Assembly (NCBI GenBank): GCA_023230175.1
Contig: JALNXV010000083.1
Location: 1-11,496 of the forward strand
Reading direction: 5' to 3'
DNA from: Candidatus Cloacimonadota bacterium
GTDB lineage: Bacteria; Cloacimonadota; Cloacimonadia; Cloacimonadales; WRIO01
DNA: 11,496 bases
This document shows positions 1 through 5,267 of this stretch, one piece after another (within the stretch, counting starts at the first letter, position 1; each line of letters opens with the position of its first letter). Under the pieces are notes generated by a model. That model had not been told where the DNA came from. It worked only from the letters and a program-made list of their open reading frames with translations, and did not search any database. The position numbers and the translations under genes are program-made.

Positions 1-2
1 TT

Positions 3-200
3 CGTGACAGCTATGTGAGGAGCCATCCGTTCTGCGAGTTGTGCATGCTTGAGGGAAAGTATGTGCCGGTCGAGGAAGTACACCACAAGCTGCCGTTGTC
101 GGAAGGCGGAACCCACGCAAGGGACAACCTCATAGCACTGTGCAAGTCATGTCACTCCCGCATCCATGCAGAGCGTGGCGACAGATGGCACAACCACTGA
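3..200 (+). CDS. HNH endonuclease, phage packaging-associated (5' end cut by window)
   Basis: The reading frame is open from the left edge (R-D-S-Y before the GTG at 15), so the GTG at 15 is probably internal and the true start lies outside the window. Visible residues give a small zinc-finger HNH nuclease: a CELC pair, then EVHHKLPLSEGG with the catalytic HH, a conserved N in ARDNLIALC, then CKSCHSRIH, completing the second CxxC and the last His. The four cysteines should bind structural zinc and the HH/N/H set should bind the catalytic metal. Small HNH proteins of this type sit beside the terminase genes in HK97-like cos phages and stimulate terminase cutting of cos DNA. The position directly before a small terminase gene fits that role. 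Family assignment is secure; the packaging role is inferred from family and context. Confidence 0.9.
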   Translation, partial: RDSYVRSHPFCELCMLEGKYVPVEEVHHKLPLSEGGTHARDNLIALCKSCHSRIHAERGDRWHNH

Positions 201-300
201 CCCCTAGGGGCGGTCAAAATCTCTACGGACCCTTCTGCTGGGGACCGGTGGCGGGGTCACGCGTGCACAAACCGCAAAATTAACAGGGTAATAGGGGAAG
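201..300 (+). other. Candidate cos (cohesive-end) packaging site
   Basis: This non-coding stretch lies between the HNH nuclease and small terminase genes. It is dense in two-fold symmetric sequences: CCCCTAGGGG at 201-210, ACCGGT at 244-249, CACGCGTG at 258-265 and GTGCAC at 263-268, plus a GACCC (228-232)/GGGTC (254-258) inverted pair. It is visibly more GC-rich than its flanks. In HK97-like phages with an HNH gene the cos site lies near the terS gene, and two-fold symmetry is expected of a staggered double-nick site. The exact nick positions cannot be told from sequence alone. It could instead be a conserved regulatory leader. Confidence 0.4.
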
Positions 301-325
301 GAGGGATTGAAGGCCAAAGAAAGGT

Positions 326-814
326 GTGCTGGAGAAGGCTGATGCCGGAAATCCAGGGCACAGACCGCTGGAAGTGCTAGATATCCCCGAGGCGCTCGGA
401 GCGGCAGAACTGGAGGGTGTCGATATGCCTCCGGTCAAGGAATACATGAAGTCCGAACAGAGGAATGGTGAGAAGTTCCTCGCGGAAGATATCTACAAGG
501 AAGTGTGGACCTGGCTCAAGAAGCTGGGGTGCGAAACGATAGTAAGCCCGCAGATGATAGAACACTATGCAATGGCCCAGGCACGTTACATTCAATGCCA
601 GGAAGCCATCTCGCAGTTTGGCTTTTTGTCAAAACACCCGACTACGGGTTCACCAATGCAGTCACCATATGTTGCCATGGCGACCACATTTGAGAAACAG
701 GCAACGCTGGCATGGAACCTCATATTCCAGGTCGTGAAGGAGAACTGCACCAAGGACTTCTCTGGCGCAACCCCAAACGACGAGATGGAAATGCTCTTGA
801 GGTCCAGAAGCTAG
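326..814 (+). CDS. terS: Phage terminase small subunit, P27 family
   Basis: Predicted DNA-recognition subunit of the packaging motor, which selects the packaging site and delivers DNA to the large subunit. At about 162 residues the length is usual for the family. The N-terminus carries the NPGHRPL signature (residues 9-15 from the GTG), comparable to the NPGKRPL of P27-type proteins. A helical body follows (about 50-140, including the DIYKEVWTWLKKLG segment and the YVAMA/TLAWNLIFQV helices), then the tail MEMLLRSR typical of this group. The start is uncertain: no ATG lies upstream in frame, a TGA at 308-310 closes the frame, and the only good Shine-Dalgarno (about 296-305) is about 20 bases from the GTG at 326. 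Frame-consistent residues R-P-K-K-G just before the GTG resemble family N-termini. The matching large subunit is unusually far away, at 9440. Confidence 0.82.
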   Translation: MLEKADAGNPGHRPLEVLDIPEALGAAELEGVDMPPVKEYMKSEQRNGEKFLAEDIYKEVWTWLKKLGCETIVSPQMIEHYAMAQARYIQCQEAISQFGFLSKHPTTGSPMQSPYVAMATTFEKQATLAWNLIFQVVKENCTKDFSGATPNDEMEMLLRSRS

Positions 815-831
815 AGAAGGAGGAAACGATA

Positions 832-1617
832 ATGTTTGAGAAAGTAAATCCGAATCATCCCGATAAATTGTGTGATCGCATTGCCGGAGCCATCGTGGAC
901 CTGGCATATCAGGTTGAAGAGAATCCAAAGATTGCAGTTGAAGTGCTGCTGGGACATGGAATCTGCCATGTCATCATTGAGACAAGTGTGTATTTGAATG
1001 AGAGTGATATTGAATCTGCCATTGCACGTATCGCAGGTGACGAAGTCATCGCTGAAATCATGCAGGTGGAGCAGGATGTACATCTCGCCGATAACCAGAA
1101 CGGAAAAATCCGCTGTGGAGATAACGGTATCTTTAAAGGTGTACCTGTGACTTCTGAAGAATCTACACTTTCAAATATTGCGCGGGAAATATACACTTCC
1201 TATCCGTTCGATGGAAAGTACATCCTGGATGGCGAGAAGCTCATCATCTGTCAGTCCATGGCTGATGGCGATGCCTTGAGGGAAGCATACCCTGGAGCCA
1301 TCGTGAATCCGCTTGGTGATTGGTCTGGCGGTCCTGATGTAGATACCGGCGCTACCAACAGAAAGCTTGGGTCTGATATGGCACAGAGTGTAACTGGCGG
1401 AGGATTACACGGCAAGGATCTATCCAAGGCCGATGTGTCCGTGAATATCTACGCATTCTTAAGAGCCAAGAAAACCGGAGAAGTGATTGAACTTTCCTGT
1501 GCGATTGGTGATGAGTATGTAGATGGTTTGCCATATGAGGAAATCGTGGAGATTGCCAGGAAATACATTCAGGAGAAGGGTGGCTTTGAGAAGTTCGCTG
1601 AATGGGGGCTTGTATAA
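832..1617 (+). CDS. metK: Short phage-type S-adenosylmethionine synthetase
   Basis: Predicted to make S-adenosylmethionine from methionine and ATP in the cytoplasm. The ATG at 832 has AGAAGGAGG at 815-823, eight bases away; upstream in-frame codons overlap terS and are not used. Residues matching cellular MetK are: HPDK at 9-12 (ATP and metal binding), a CGDNG at 95-99 in place of the usual G(A)GDQG loop, a stretch at 159-178 with NP, GGP, DTG and NRK corresponding to the NPTGRF-GGP-D-GLTGRK segment, and GGGLHGKDLSKAD at 189-201 matching GGGAFSGKDPSKVD. The protein is 261 residues, whereas cellular MetK is about 380-400; the middle is compressed and most of the C-terminal domain is absent. 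Its stop overlaps the start of a DNA methyltransferase by one base, so it very likely feeds SAM to phage methylation. Activity is inferred. Confidence 0.88.
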   Translation: MFEKVNPNHPDKLCDRIAGAIVDLAYQVEENPKIAVEVLLGHGICHVIIETSVYLNESDIESAIARIAGDEVIAEIMQVEQDVHLADNQNGKIRCGDNGIFKGVPVTSEESTLSNIAREIYTSYPFDGKYILDGEKLIICQSMADGDALREAYPGAIVNPLGDWSGGPDVDTGATNRKLGSDMAQSVTGGGLHGKDLSKADVSVNIYAFLRAKKTGEVIELSCAIGDEYVDGLPYEEIVEIARKYIQEKGGFEKFAEWGLV

Positions 1618-2864
1618 TGCAGACGACTACCAAGATGGAGCTTGTCGACATTGATAAGCTCATACCGTATGTAAACAATGCCCGTACCCACTCGCCAGAA
1701 CAGATTAACAAGCTGCGTGCTTCGCTTCGTGAATTTGGATTCATCAATCCGGTCATCATTGACGATAAGTTCAACATTGTGGCGGGTCATGGAAGAGTGA
1801 TGGCTGCACAGGCAGAGGGTATCAAGGAAGTTCCATGTGTCTATGTGGACTACCTGACAGAAGCTCAGAAGAAAGCCTACATCCTGGCGGACAACCGTAT
1901 GGCTATGGATGCCGGTTGGGATGAAGAAATGCTGAGGGTTGAACTTGAAGCACTACAGGATATGGCCTTTGACCTTTCAATGACAGGTTTCGATGATAAG
2001 GAACTGGCAGATCTGTTCAAGACTGATGAACACGTAGAGGATGACGACTTCGATTTGGATGCAGCGCTTGAGAAGGCTGCGTTTGTAAAGAAGGGTGACA
2101 TCTGGACTGTTGGAAGACACCGCCTGATGTGTGGTGATGCCACAAGTGCAGAGGATGTTGCAAAGCTGATGGATGGAAAGAAGGCCAACATCATCGTTAC
2201 CGATCCCCCTTATGGAGTTTCATTCCGTAGTTCCGATGGTCTGTCCATTCAGAATGATTCGCTCAAAGGTGATGAGTTCTACCAGTTCCTGCTTCAGGCA
2301 TTCAAGAACATGGCGGACAACCTTACAAAAGGTGGAGCTGCATATGTCTTCCATGCCGATACAGAAGGACTCAACTTCAGAAAAGCCTTCATCGATGCTG
2401 GGTTCCATTTGGCTGGATGCTGCATCTGGGTGAAGAATTCCCTGGTACTTGGAAGAAGCGATTACCAATGGCAACATGAGCCAGTGTTATATGGATTCTT
2501 ACAAAACGGAAACCATCCGTGGTACTCCGACAGGAAACAGACTACCATCTGGAACTTCGACAAGCCAAAGAGAAACAAGAATCACCCGACCTCCAAGCCG
2601 CTTGACCTTCTTGGATATCCTATTCAGAACTCAAGTCAGGCAAATGGAATCGTTATCGATACGTTTGGTGGTTCTGGATCCACGATGATGGCGTGTGAGC
2701 AGACCAATCGAATCTGCTACATGATGGAATTGGATGAGAAATATGCATCCGTAATCCTTAGACGTTATGTTGAGGATGGCGGTAGTCCTGATGATGTCTA
2801 CTGTATCAGGGATGGCAAGAGAATAAACTACTCAGATGTTGTGATTGAAGTAGACACTGACTAA
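1617..2864 (+). CDS. DNA methyltransferase with N-terminal ParB-like domain
   Basis: Predicted SAM-dependent DNA amino-methyltransferase (adenine-N6 or cytosine-N4) of 415 residues. An N-terminal ParB/Srx-like domain (about 8-95) shows PVIIDD, the GHGR signature at 57-60 and ILADNRMAMDAGWDEEML. The catalytic domain follows: DPPY (motif IV) at 196-199 and DTFGGSGS (motif I, SAM binding) at 348-355, preceded by HPTSKP. Motif IV before motif I is the beta-class order. The ATG at 1617 overlaps the metK stop (TAATG), indicating translational coupling, and the two genes form a plausible SAM-supply and methylation unit. No restriction enzyme gene accompanies it, so it is an orphan methylase, perhaps protecting phage DNA from host restriction. 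The ParB part may aid DNA contact. The recognition site cannot be read from the sequence. Confidence 0.93.
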   Translation: MQTTTKMELVDIDKLIPYVNNARTHSPEQINKLRASLREFGFINPVIIDDKFNIVAGHGRVMAAQAEGIKEVPCVYVDYLTEAQKKAYILADNRMAMDAGWDEEMLRVELEALQDMAFDLSMTGFDDKELADLFKTDEHVEDDDFDLDAALEKAAFVKKGDIWTVGRHRLMCGDATSAEDVAKLMDGKKANIIVTDPPYGVSFRSSDGLSIQNDSLKGDEFYQFLLQAFKNMADNLTKGGAAYVFHADTEGLNFRKAFIDAGFHLAGCCIWVKNSLVLGRSDYQWQHEPVLYGFLQNGNHPWYSDRKQTTIWNFDKPKRNKNHPTSKPLDLLGYPIQNSSQANGIVIDTFGGSGSTMMACEQTNRICYMMELDEKYASVILRRYVEDGGSPDDVYCIRDGKRINYSDVVIEVDTD

Positions 2865-2875
2865 GCTGCAACCTG

Positions 2876-2910
2876 GGCCCTCCTGGTTCTATCTCCTTTA
2901 CGGGAGGGCC
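2876..2910 (+). repeat. Inverted repeat between methyltransferase and spanin genes
   Basis: GGCCCTCC (2876-2883) pairs perfectly with GGAGGGCC (2903-2910) around a 19-base loop. No T run follows, so it is not a standard intrinsic terminator. It may act as an mRNA end-protection or processing hairpin, or as a weak attenuator ahead of the spanin genes. Confidence 0.5.
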
Positions 2911-2936
2911 TGGATTGTATATATGGAGAAAAGTGA

Positions 2937-3221
2937 ATGGAAAACAAGTTCACTAAGTACATTGCTGCCGGGGCATCCGCTTTGGCGGCATTTTTCATCG
3001 CAGTGATCTCTTTTCTTTCTTCAAGACTGAAGAGTGAAAAGAAGAAGGCAGCGGATAACGCTGCAAAGGCTAAAAGCTATGAAACACAAATGGAAAAGCT
3101 GGAGAGCGTCCAGGAAGATATCAGAACCATCGAAAAGAAGAAGGAGCCTGAGAGTGTTCCTGCCCCTAGTGGTCCTGATGAGCGTCTTGATCGTCTCAAC
3201 CGGTTGTCAGACAGGAAGTGA
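2937..3221 (+). CDS. Predicted inner-membrane spanin (Rz-like)
   Basis: A 94-residue protein with a short basic N-terminus (ENKFTK), one hydrophobic segment at about 8-29 and then a charged, helix-prone region (about 32-68, rich in K, E, A and Q) likely to form a coiled coil. The tail (70-94) is rich in P, D and R. This is the i-spanin architecture: anchored in the inner membrane, with a periplasmic coiled coil that joins the outer-membrane partner to fuse the two membranes at lysis. The call rests mainly on a second gene starting inside it in the +1 frame and encoding a lipoprotein, the hallmark of Rz/Rz1 pairs. The ATG at 2937 has GGAG at 2925-2928. No holin or endolysin is seen in the window. 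A single-pass holin is the main alternative. Confidence 0.68.
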   Translation: MENKFTKYIAAGASALAAFFIAVISFLSSRLKSEKKKAADNAAKAKSYETQMEKLESVQEDIRTIEKKKEPESVPAPSGPDERLDRLNRLSDRK

Positions 3222-3447
3222 AACTTCCGATGAATACAAGTCCATCGTAATTGGTATGGTACCTGAACTTCCCAAGCATCCAGAGCTTCCGGCATTAAGC
3301 TGGGAGTATAAGGATGGCAGATACAGCATATCGGCTGATGACGCCGACCTGTATCTGGATTATGGGGAGAATCAGATTCCTCTCTATCTTCACCAAGTGG
3401 AGGTGTACAGAGAAAAGCTCGACATACTCCTTGAGGCGTTAAAATAG
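3154..3447 (+). CDS. Predicted outer-membrane spanin lipoprotein (Rz1-like)
   Basis: Starts at a GTG inside the i-spanin gene, in the +1 frame, with AAGAAGGAG just upstream (seven bases from AAGGAG to the GTG), and ends 226 bases beyond the i-spanin stop. The 97-residue product begins with a hydrophobic stretch ending S-T-G-C at 15-18, a lipobox-like site for lipidation at Cys18. The -3 Ser is less usual than Leu, though such relaxed lipoboxes are known in spirochaetes. A short proline motif follows (PELPKHPELPAL, 37-48), proline richness being common in Rz1-type proteins, and then an acidic/aromatic C-terminal half ending in a likely helix (VEVYREKLDILLEAL). Longer in-frame extension to 3034 is an overlap shadow with a lysine/arginine-rich composition unlike a signal peptide. 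An outer-membrane lipoprotein makes sense only in a diderm host. Confidence 0.68.
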   Translation: MFLPLVVLMSVLIVSTGCQTGSETSDEYKSIVIGMVPELPKHPELPALSWEYKDGRYSISADDADLYLDYGENQIPLYLHQVEVYREKLDILLEALK

Positions 3448-3495
3448 CACGATTGTTTTCTCCAAAGATTGGTGGTTATATGTGCTCTTATTGAC

Positions 3496-3524
3496 TTGCT
3501 ATTAAGGCACACCAGAGGGAATAT
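3496..3524 (+). promoter_or_regulatory. Promoter, family member 1 (TTGCTA-17-GAATAT)
   Basis: TTGCTA at 3496-3501, a 17-base spacer and GAATAT at 3519-3524, 31 bases before the ATG at 3555. The same -35 hexamer family and identical spacer occur at 5205 and 8755. It is placed correctly to drive the 'virulence-related' gene and the genes after it. The -10 is a weak match to consensus. Confidence 0.5.
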
Positions 3525-3554
3525 GTAACTGCCAATGAAGGAGGTTAAATTCTT

Positions 3555-4247
3555 ATGATTAAACATTTTAATGTAAGTGGAGACACAAGGAAAAAACTGG
3601 TGAAGCTTATAAGCTCACACCTTGGAGTTGAATCCAGATACCTGGGTGCACCAAGCTTTGCGTACAGCATCGGAAACTACACTGTGAATAAAGACGGTTC
3701 GCTTTCCTGGGACGAGGATGATGAAAGAACAGCTGGACTTCTTGAAGCCATCAAGGCTGAGGGATTCACCACTACCGAGGATGAAGAAGTCGAAGAAGAG
3801 GAAGTGCTGATCGAAGAGGAAATGGAAGAAGAAGCGGAAGCCAACAGACTCTGCATCAGCTTCCCCAAGTCCATGTACGATGAGCGTACCCTGGAAAATC
3901 TGAAGTACCTGGTGGAAGGAAAAGGATCCCTTATGAAAAAGGCATTCAAAGCCGAGAGCCTTGAGATTGTGGTTGACGATGAGAAGGTAAGCTTCCCATG
4001 GTTCGAGCTTATTGACAGCGACCACTTCAATGCCTACACGCAGTTCATCACAGCCATCACAAAGATGGCAAGGGAGCAAAAGAGAATCCTGGGCAAGGAA
4101 AGAACGGTCGAGAACGAGAAGTACGCATTCAGATGTTTCCTTCTTCGTCTTGGGTTCATTGGCGATGAGTACAAGCTGACCCGTAAGATTCTTCTTGAAA
4201 ACCTCGAAGGCTCTGCTGCCTTCAAGATAAAGAAGGAGGAAGCATAA
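3555..4247 (+). CDS. 'Virulence-related' family protein of phages and mobile elements
   Basis: A 230-residue protein of a family often annotated 'virulence-related protein' in Firmicutes prophages; that name does not establish a function. Three parts can be seen: an N-terminal segment (about 1-70) with TRKKLVKLI, YLGAPSFAY and DGSLSWD; an extremely acidic linker (74-95, mostly E and D); and a C-terminal part (about 98-224) with VVDDEKVSFPWFELID and the tail NEKYAFRCFLLRLGFIG. Residues 187-224 are clearly related to the C-terminus of the amidoligase encoded at 5268 (21 of 38 identical). The start at 3555 has AAGGAGG at 3538-3544. It heads a three-gene unit with DUF4314 and the gene at 4510. 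The shared tail suggests a common partner or fold, not shared catalysis, because the amidoligase active-site motifs are absent. Confidence 0.75.
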   Translation: MIKHFNVSGDTRKKLVKLISSHLGVESRYLGAPSFAYSIGNYTVNKDGSLSWDEDDERTAGLLEAIKAEGFTTTEDEEVEEEEVLIEEEMEEEAEANRLCISFPKSMYDERTLENLKYLVEGKGSLMKKAFKAESLEIVVDDEKVSFPWFELIDSDHFNAYTQFITAITKMAREQKRILGKERTVENEKYAFRCFLLRLGFIGDEYKLTRKILLENLEGSAAFKIKKEEA

Positions 4248-4248
4248 G

Positions 4249-4476
4249 ATGAAGTTTCCAAGTTTAAGACAGGTCGAAGAAATGAGGATGCGCTATCCAA
4301 AGGGCACCCGCATTGAACTTGAGAAGATGGACGATGTACAGGCTCCGCCGATTGGCACAAAAGGCACCGTCCTTTGTGTTGATGATACCGGCAGCATCAT
4401 GGTTGCCTGGGACAACGGCAGTCATCTGAATGTCATTTATGGTGAAGACCAAGTAAGAAAGATATCGGGAGAGTGA
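4249..4476 (+). CDS. DUF4314 domain protein
   Basis: A 75-residue protein matching the small DUF4314 family throughout: RMRYPKGTRIEL, then MDDVQAPPIGTKGTV, then DDTGSIMVAWDNGSHLNV and a terminal VRKI. The residue pattern suggests a small all-beta (SH3-like) fold, since the G-T-K-G-T-V and W-D-N-G-S segments look like strand-turn elements; this is inference. The start lies one base after the previous stop, with AAGGAGG at 4233-4239 inside the upstream coding end, so translation is probably coupled. No function is established for the family. It is common in phage and conjugative-element cargo of Firmicutes, often near 'virulence-related' and amidoligase genes. A hairpin with a T run overlaps its stop codon. 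Confidence 0.85.
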   Translation: MKFPSLRQVEEMRMRYPKGTRIELEKMDDVQAPPIGTKGTVLCVDDTGSIMVAWDNGSHLNVIYGEDQVRKISGE

Positions 4477-4495
4477 CGGGAGAGCTCTCCTTTTT
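4467..4495 (+). terminator. Intrinsic terminator-like hairpin after DUF4314
   Basis: GGGAGAG occurs twice (4467-4473 and 4478-4484) and either copy can pair with CTCTCC (4485-4490), giving alternative 6-base stems, followed at once by TTTTT (4491-4495). It overlaps the DUF4314 stop and ends 14 bases before the next start codon, leaving no space for a promoter. Probably a partial terminator with read-through. Confidence 0.55.
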
Positions 4496-4509
4496 GATTG
4501 GAGGAGAGC

Positions 4510-4980
4510 ATGAACGCAGAAGAAAAACTATTAAAAAACGGATATGAGGGGACGATGTTCCTTTCTGATTATTCCTACGATGATGCGCTGGTTGGTGTAA
4601 CGACTGATAAGCGTGCTGTCTACGACTACGACCTGATGGTGCAGTGGCTGGTAGAAAAGGAAGGGTTTGAGGATGACATCGAGGCTATGGAGTGGATTGA
4701 CTACAATACCATCCGGGCGGTTCCCTACTTTGGAAGCACGGCACCTGTTATCTTTTACCCGAAGGATTATGAAGAACAGACAGCTCTTGAATACTTGATG
4801 GACCATGCTTATGGAGATGAGGTCAAACTTCTGGAAGGGCTTGATGATTGCTTCCTGGGTCTGACAGCGGATGATGCACCTGTCTATGATTTTGCCCTGT
4901 CTGAAAAGGCAGTTCCTGGAATCGGCTGCAGGGATTATTCCATCTATGATAACCCACCTGTGTTCTTGGTGAAACTTTAA
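4510..4980 (+). CDS. Conserved hypothetical protein with internal duplication
   Basis: A 156-residue acidic cytoplasmic protein; no enzymatic motif recognised. The ATG at 4510 has GGAGG at 4500-4504; a TTG at 4498 is in frame but sits on the Shine-Dalgarno. The protein appears to be two related halves: DDALVGVTTDKRAVYDYDL at 24-42 resembles DDCFLGLTADDAPVYDFAL at 112-130 (9 of 19 identical), and each is followed by a short APVIFY- or PPVFLV-like strand. The first half also has a conserved-looking EWIDYNTIRAVPYFG. Similar proteins occur in mobile elements of gut Firmicutes, to my recollection. It is probably co-transcribed with the two genes before it through an imperfect terminator. A protein-binding or inhibitor role is possible but unsupported. 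Confidence 0.7.
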   Translation: MNAEEKLLKNGYEGTMFLSDYSYDDALVGVTTDKRAVYDYDLMVQWLVEKEGFEDDIEAMEWIDYNTIRAVPYFGSTAPVIFYPKDYEEQTALEYLMDHAYGDEVKLLEGLDDCFLGLTADDAPVYDFALSEKAVPGIGCRDYSIYDNPPVFLVKL

Positions 4981-5010
4981 CAGGGCAAAACTTGAATAGT
5001 GGTCTATAAT

Positions 5011-5113
5011 GGAAATACATCGTATGTCTTGGCAATATTGAAGGCATACAAAGTCCCCTAAACGGAGAGTGTATTTCCAGTCAGATAGGCTGCAGATACT
5101 GCTCTCCGTTTTT
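5011..5113 (+). ncRNA. Candidate structured RNA with pseudoknot topology and terminator
   Basis: Four helices can be drawn. P1 is GGAAATACA (5011-5019) with TGTATTTCC (5070-5078), nine perfect pairs. P2 is GTATGTCTT (5022-5030) with AAGGCATAC (5041-5049), nine pairs with one G-U. P3 is AAACGGAGAG (5060-5069) with CTCTCCGTTT (5102-5111), ten perfect pairs leading into TTTTT (5109-5113). P4 is GCAG (5092-5095) with CTGC (5099-5102). P1 and P3 interleave with no base between 5069 and 5070, the arrangement of a coaxially stacked H-type pseudoknot. TATAAT at 5005-5010 lies immediately before P1 but has no convincing -35 and would start transcription inside P1, so the RNA may instead be the processed tail of the upstream mRNA. 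There is no ORF here. Confidence 0.45.
5060..5113 (+). terminator. Intrinsic terminator downstream of the gene at 4510
   Basis: A ten-pair stem, AAACGGAGAG (5060-5069) with CTCTCCGTTT (5102-5111), runs into five T (5109-5113). The 32-base loop is long but holds a small GCAG/CTGC hairpin that shortens it. It ends the 3555-4980 unit and separates it from the amidoligase promoter. Confidence 0.6.
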
Positions 5114-5168
5114 GTGCTTGAAGTACTGGATTTTGGCTTAAATATGCGTAATTTCTTTAACAAATAAC

Positions 5169-5185
5169 TCCTTAAAATATAAGGA
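5169..5185 (+). promoter_or_regulatory. Palindrome upstream of the amidoligase promoter, possible operator
   Basis: TCCTTA (5169-5174) and TAAGGA (5180-5185) form a perfect inverted repeat around AAATA, centred about 28 bases upstream of the -35 box at 5205. That position suits an activator or repressor site. The same arms in the reverse order recur at 6192-6209. Confidence 0.3.
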
Positions 5186-5204
5186 ATTATCTACACTTTA
5201 TAAC

Positions 5205-5233
5205 TTGCTATTACCTTTGATCAGAGTGATATA
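5205..5233 (+). promoter_or_regulatory. Promoter, family member 2 (TTGCTA-17-GATATA)
   Basis: TTGCTA at 5205-5210, a 17-base spacer and GATATA at 5228-5233 within an alternating AT run. The 26 bases at 5223-5248 are repeated at 8773-8798 with a single difference (C/T at 5240 and 8790). Transcription should begin near 5240, leaving a leader of under 30 bases before the amidoligase ATG. Confidence 0.65.
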
Positions 5234-5267
5234 TATACACGACAAAAGAACAAAGGAGAGTAAGAAC

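Noticed and set aside
712..831. N-terminal extension of the SAM synthetase frame upstream of 832
   Set aside because: It lies inside the small terminase gene, has no ribosome site, and the ATG at 832 has an ideal one and begins right before the HPDK motif.
2173..2433. Plus-strand alternative frames inside the first methyltransferase
   Set aside because: They overlap clear catalytic motifs of the methyltransferase and have serine-rich, shadow-like composition.
3034..3153. Longer form of the o-spanin starting at 3034
   Set aside because: The extension is a very basic overlap product of the i-spanin gene and would bury the signal peptide; the GTG at 3154 has its own Shine-Dalgarno.
3447..3487. 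AGCAC/GTGCT pair after the o-spanin as a terminator
   Set aside because: Only five pairs with a loop of about 30 bases and no proper T run.
4531..5163. 210-codon open frame on the minus strand
   Set aside because: Antisense to the gene at 4510 and to the structured RNA region; composition is that of a shadow frame.
5205..5267. In-frame extension of the amidoligase (and of the gene at 8827) reading VIYIHDKR
   Set aside because: The identical peptide arises because both frames run through the repeated promoter; transcription would start within it and the downstream ATGs have strong ribosome sites.
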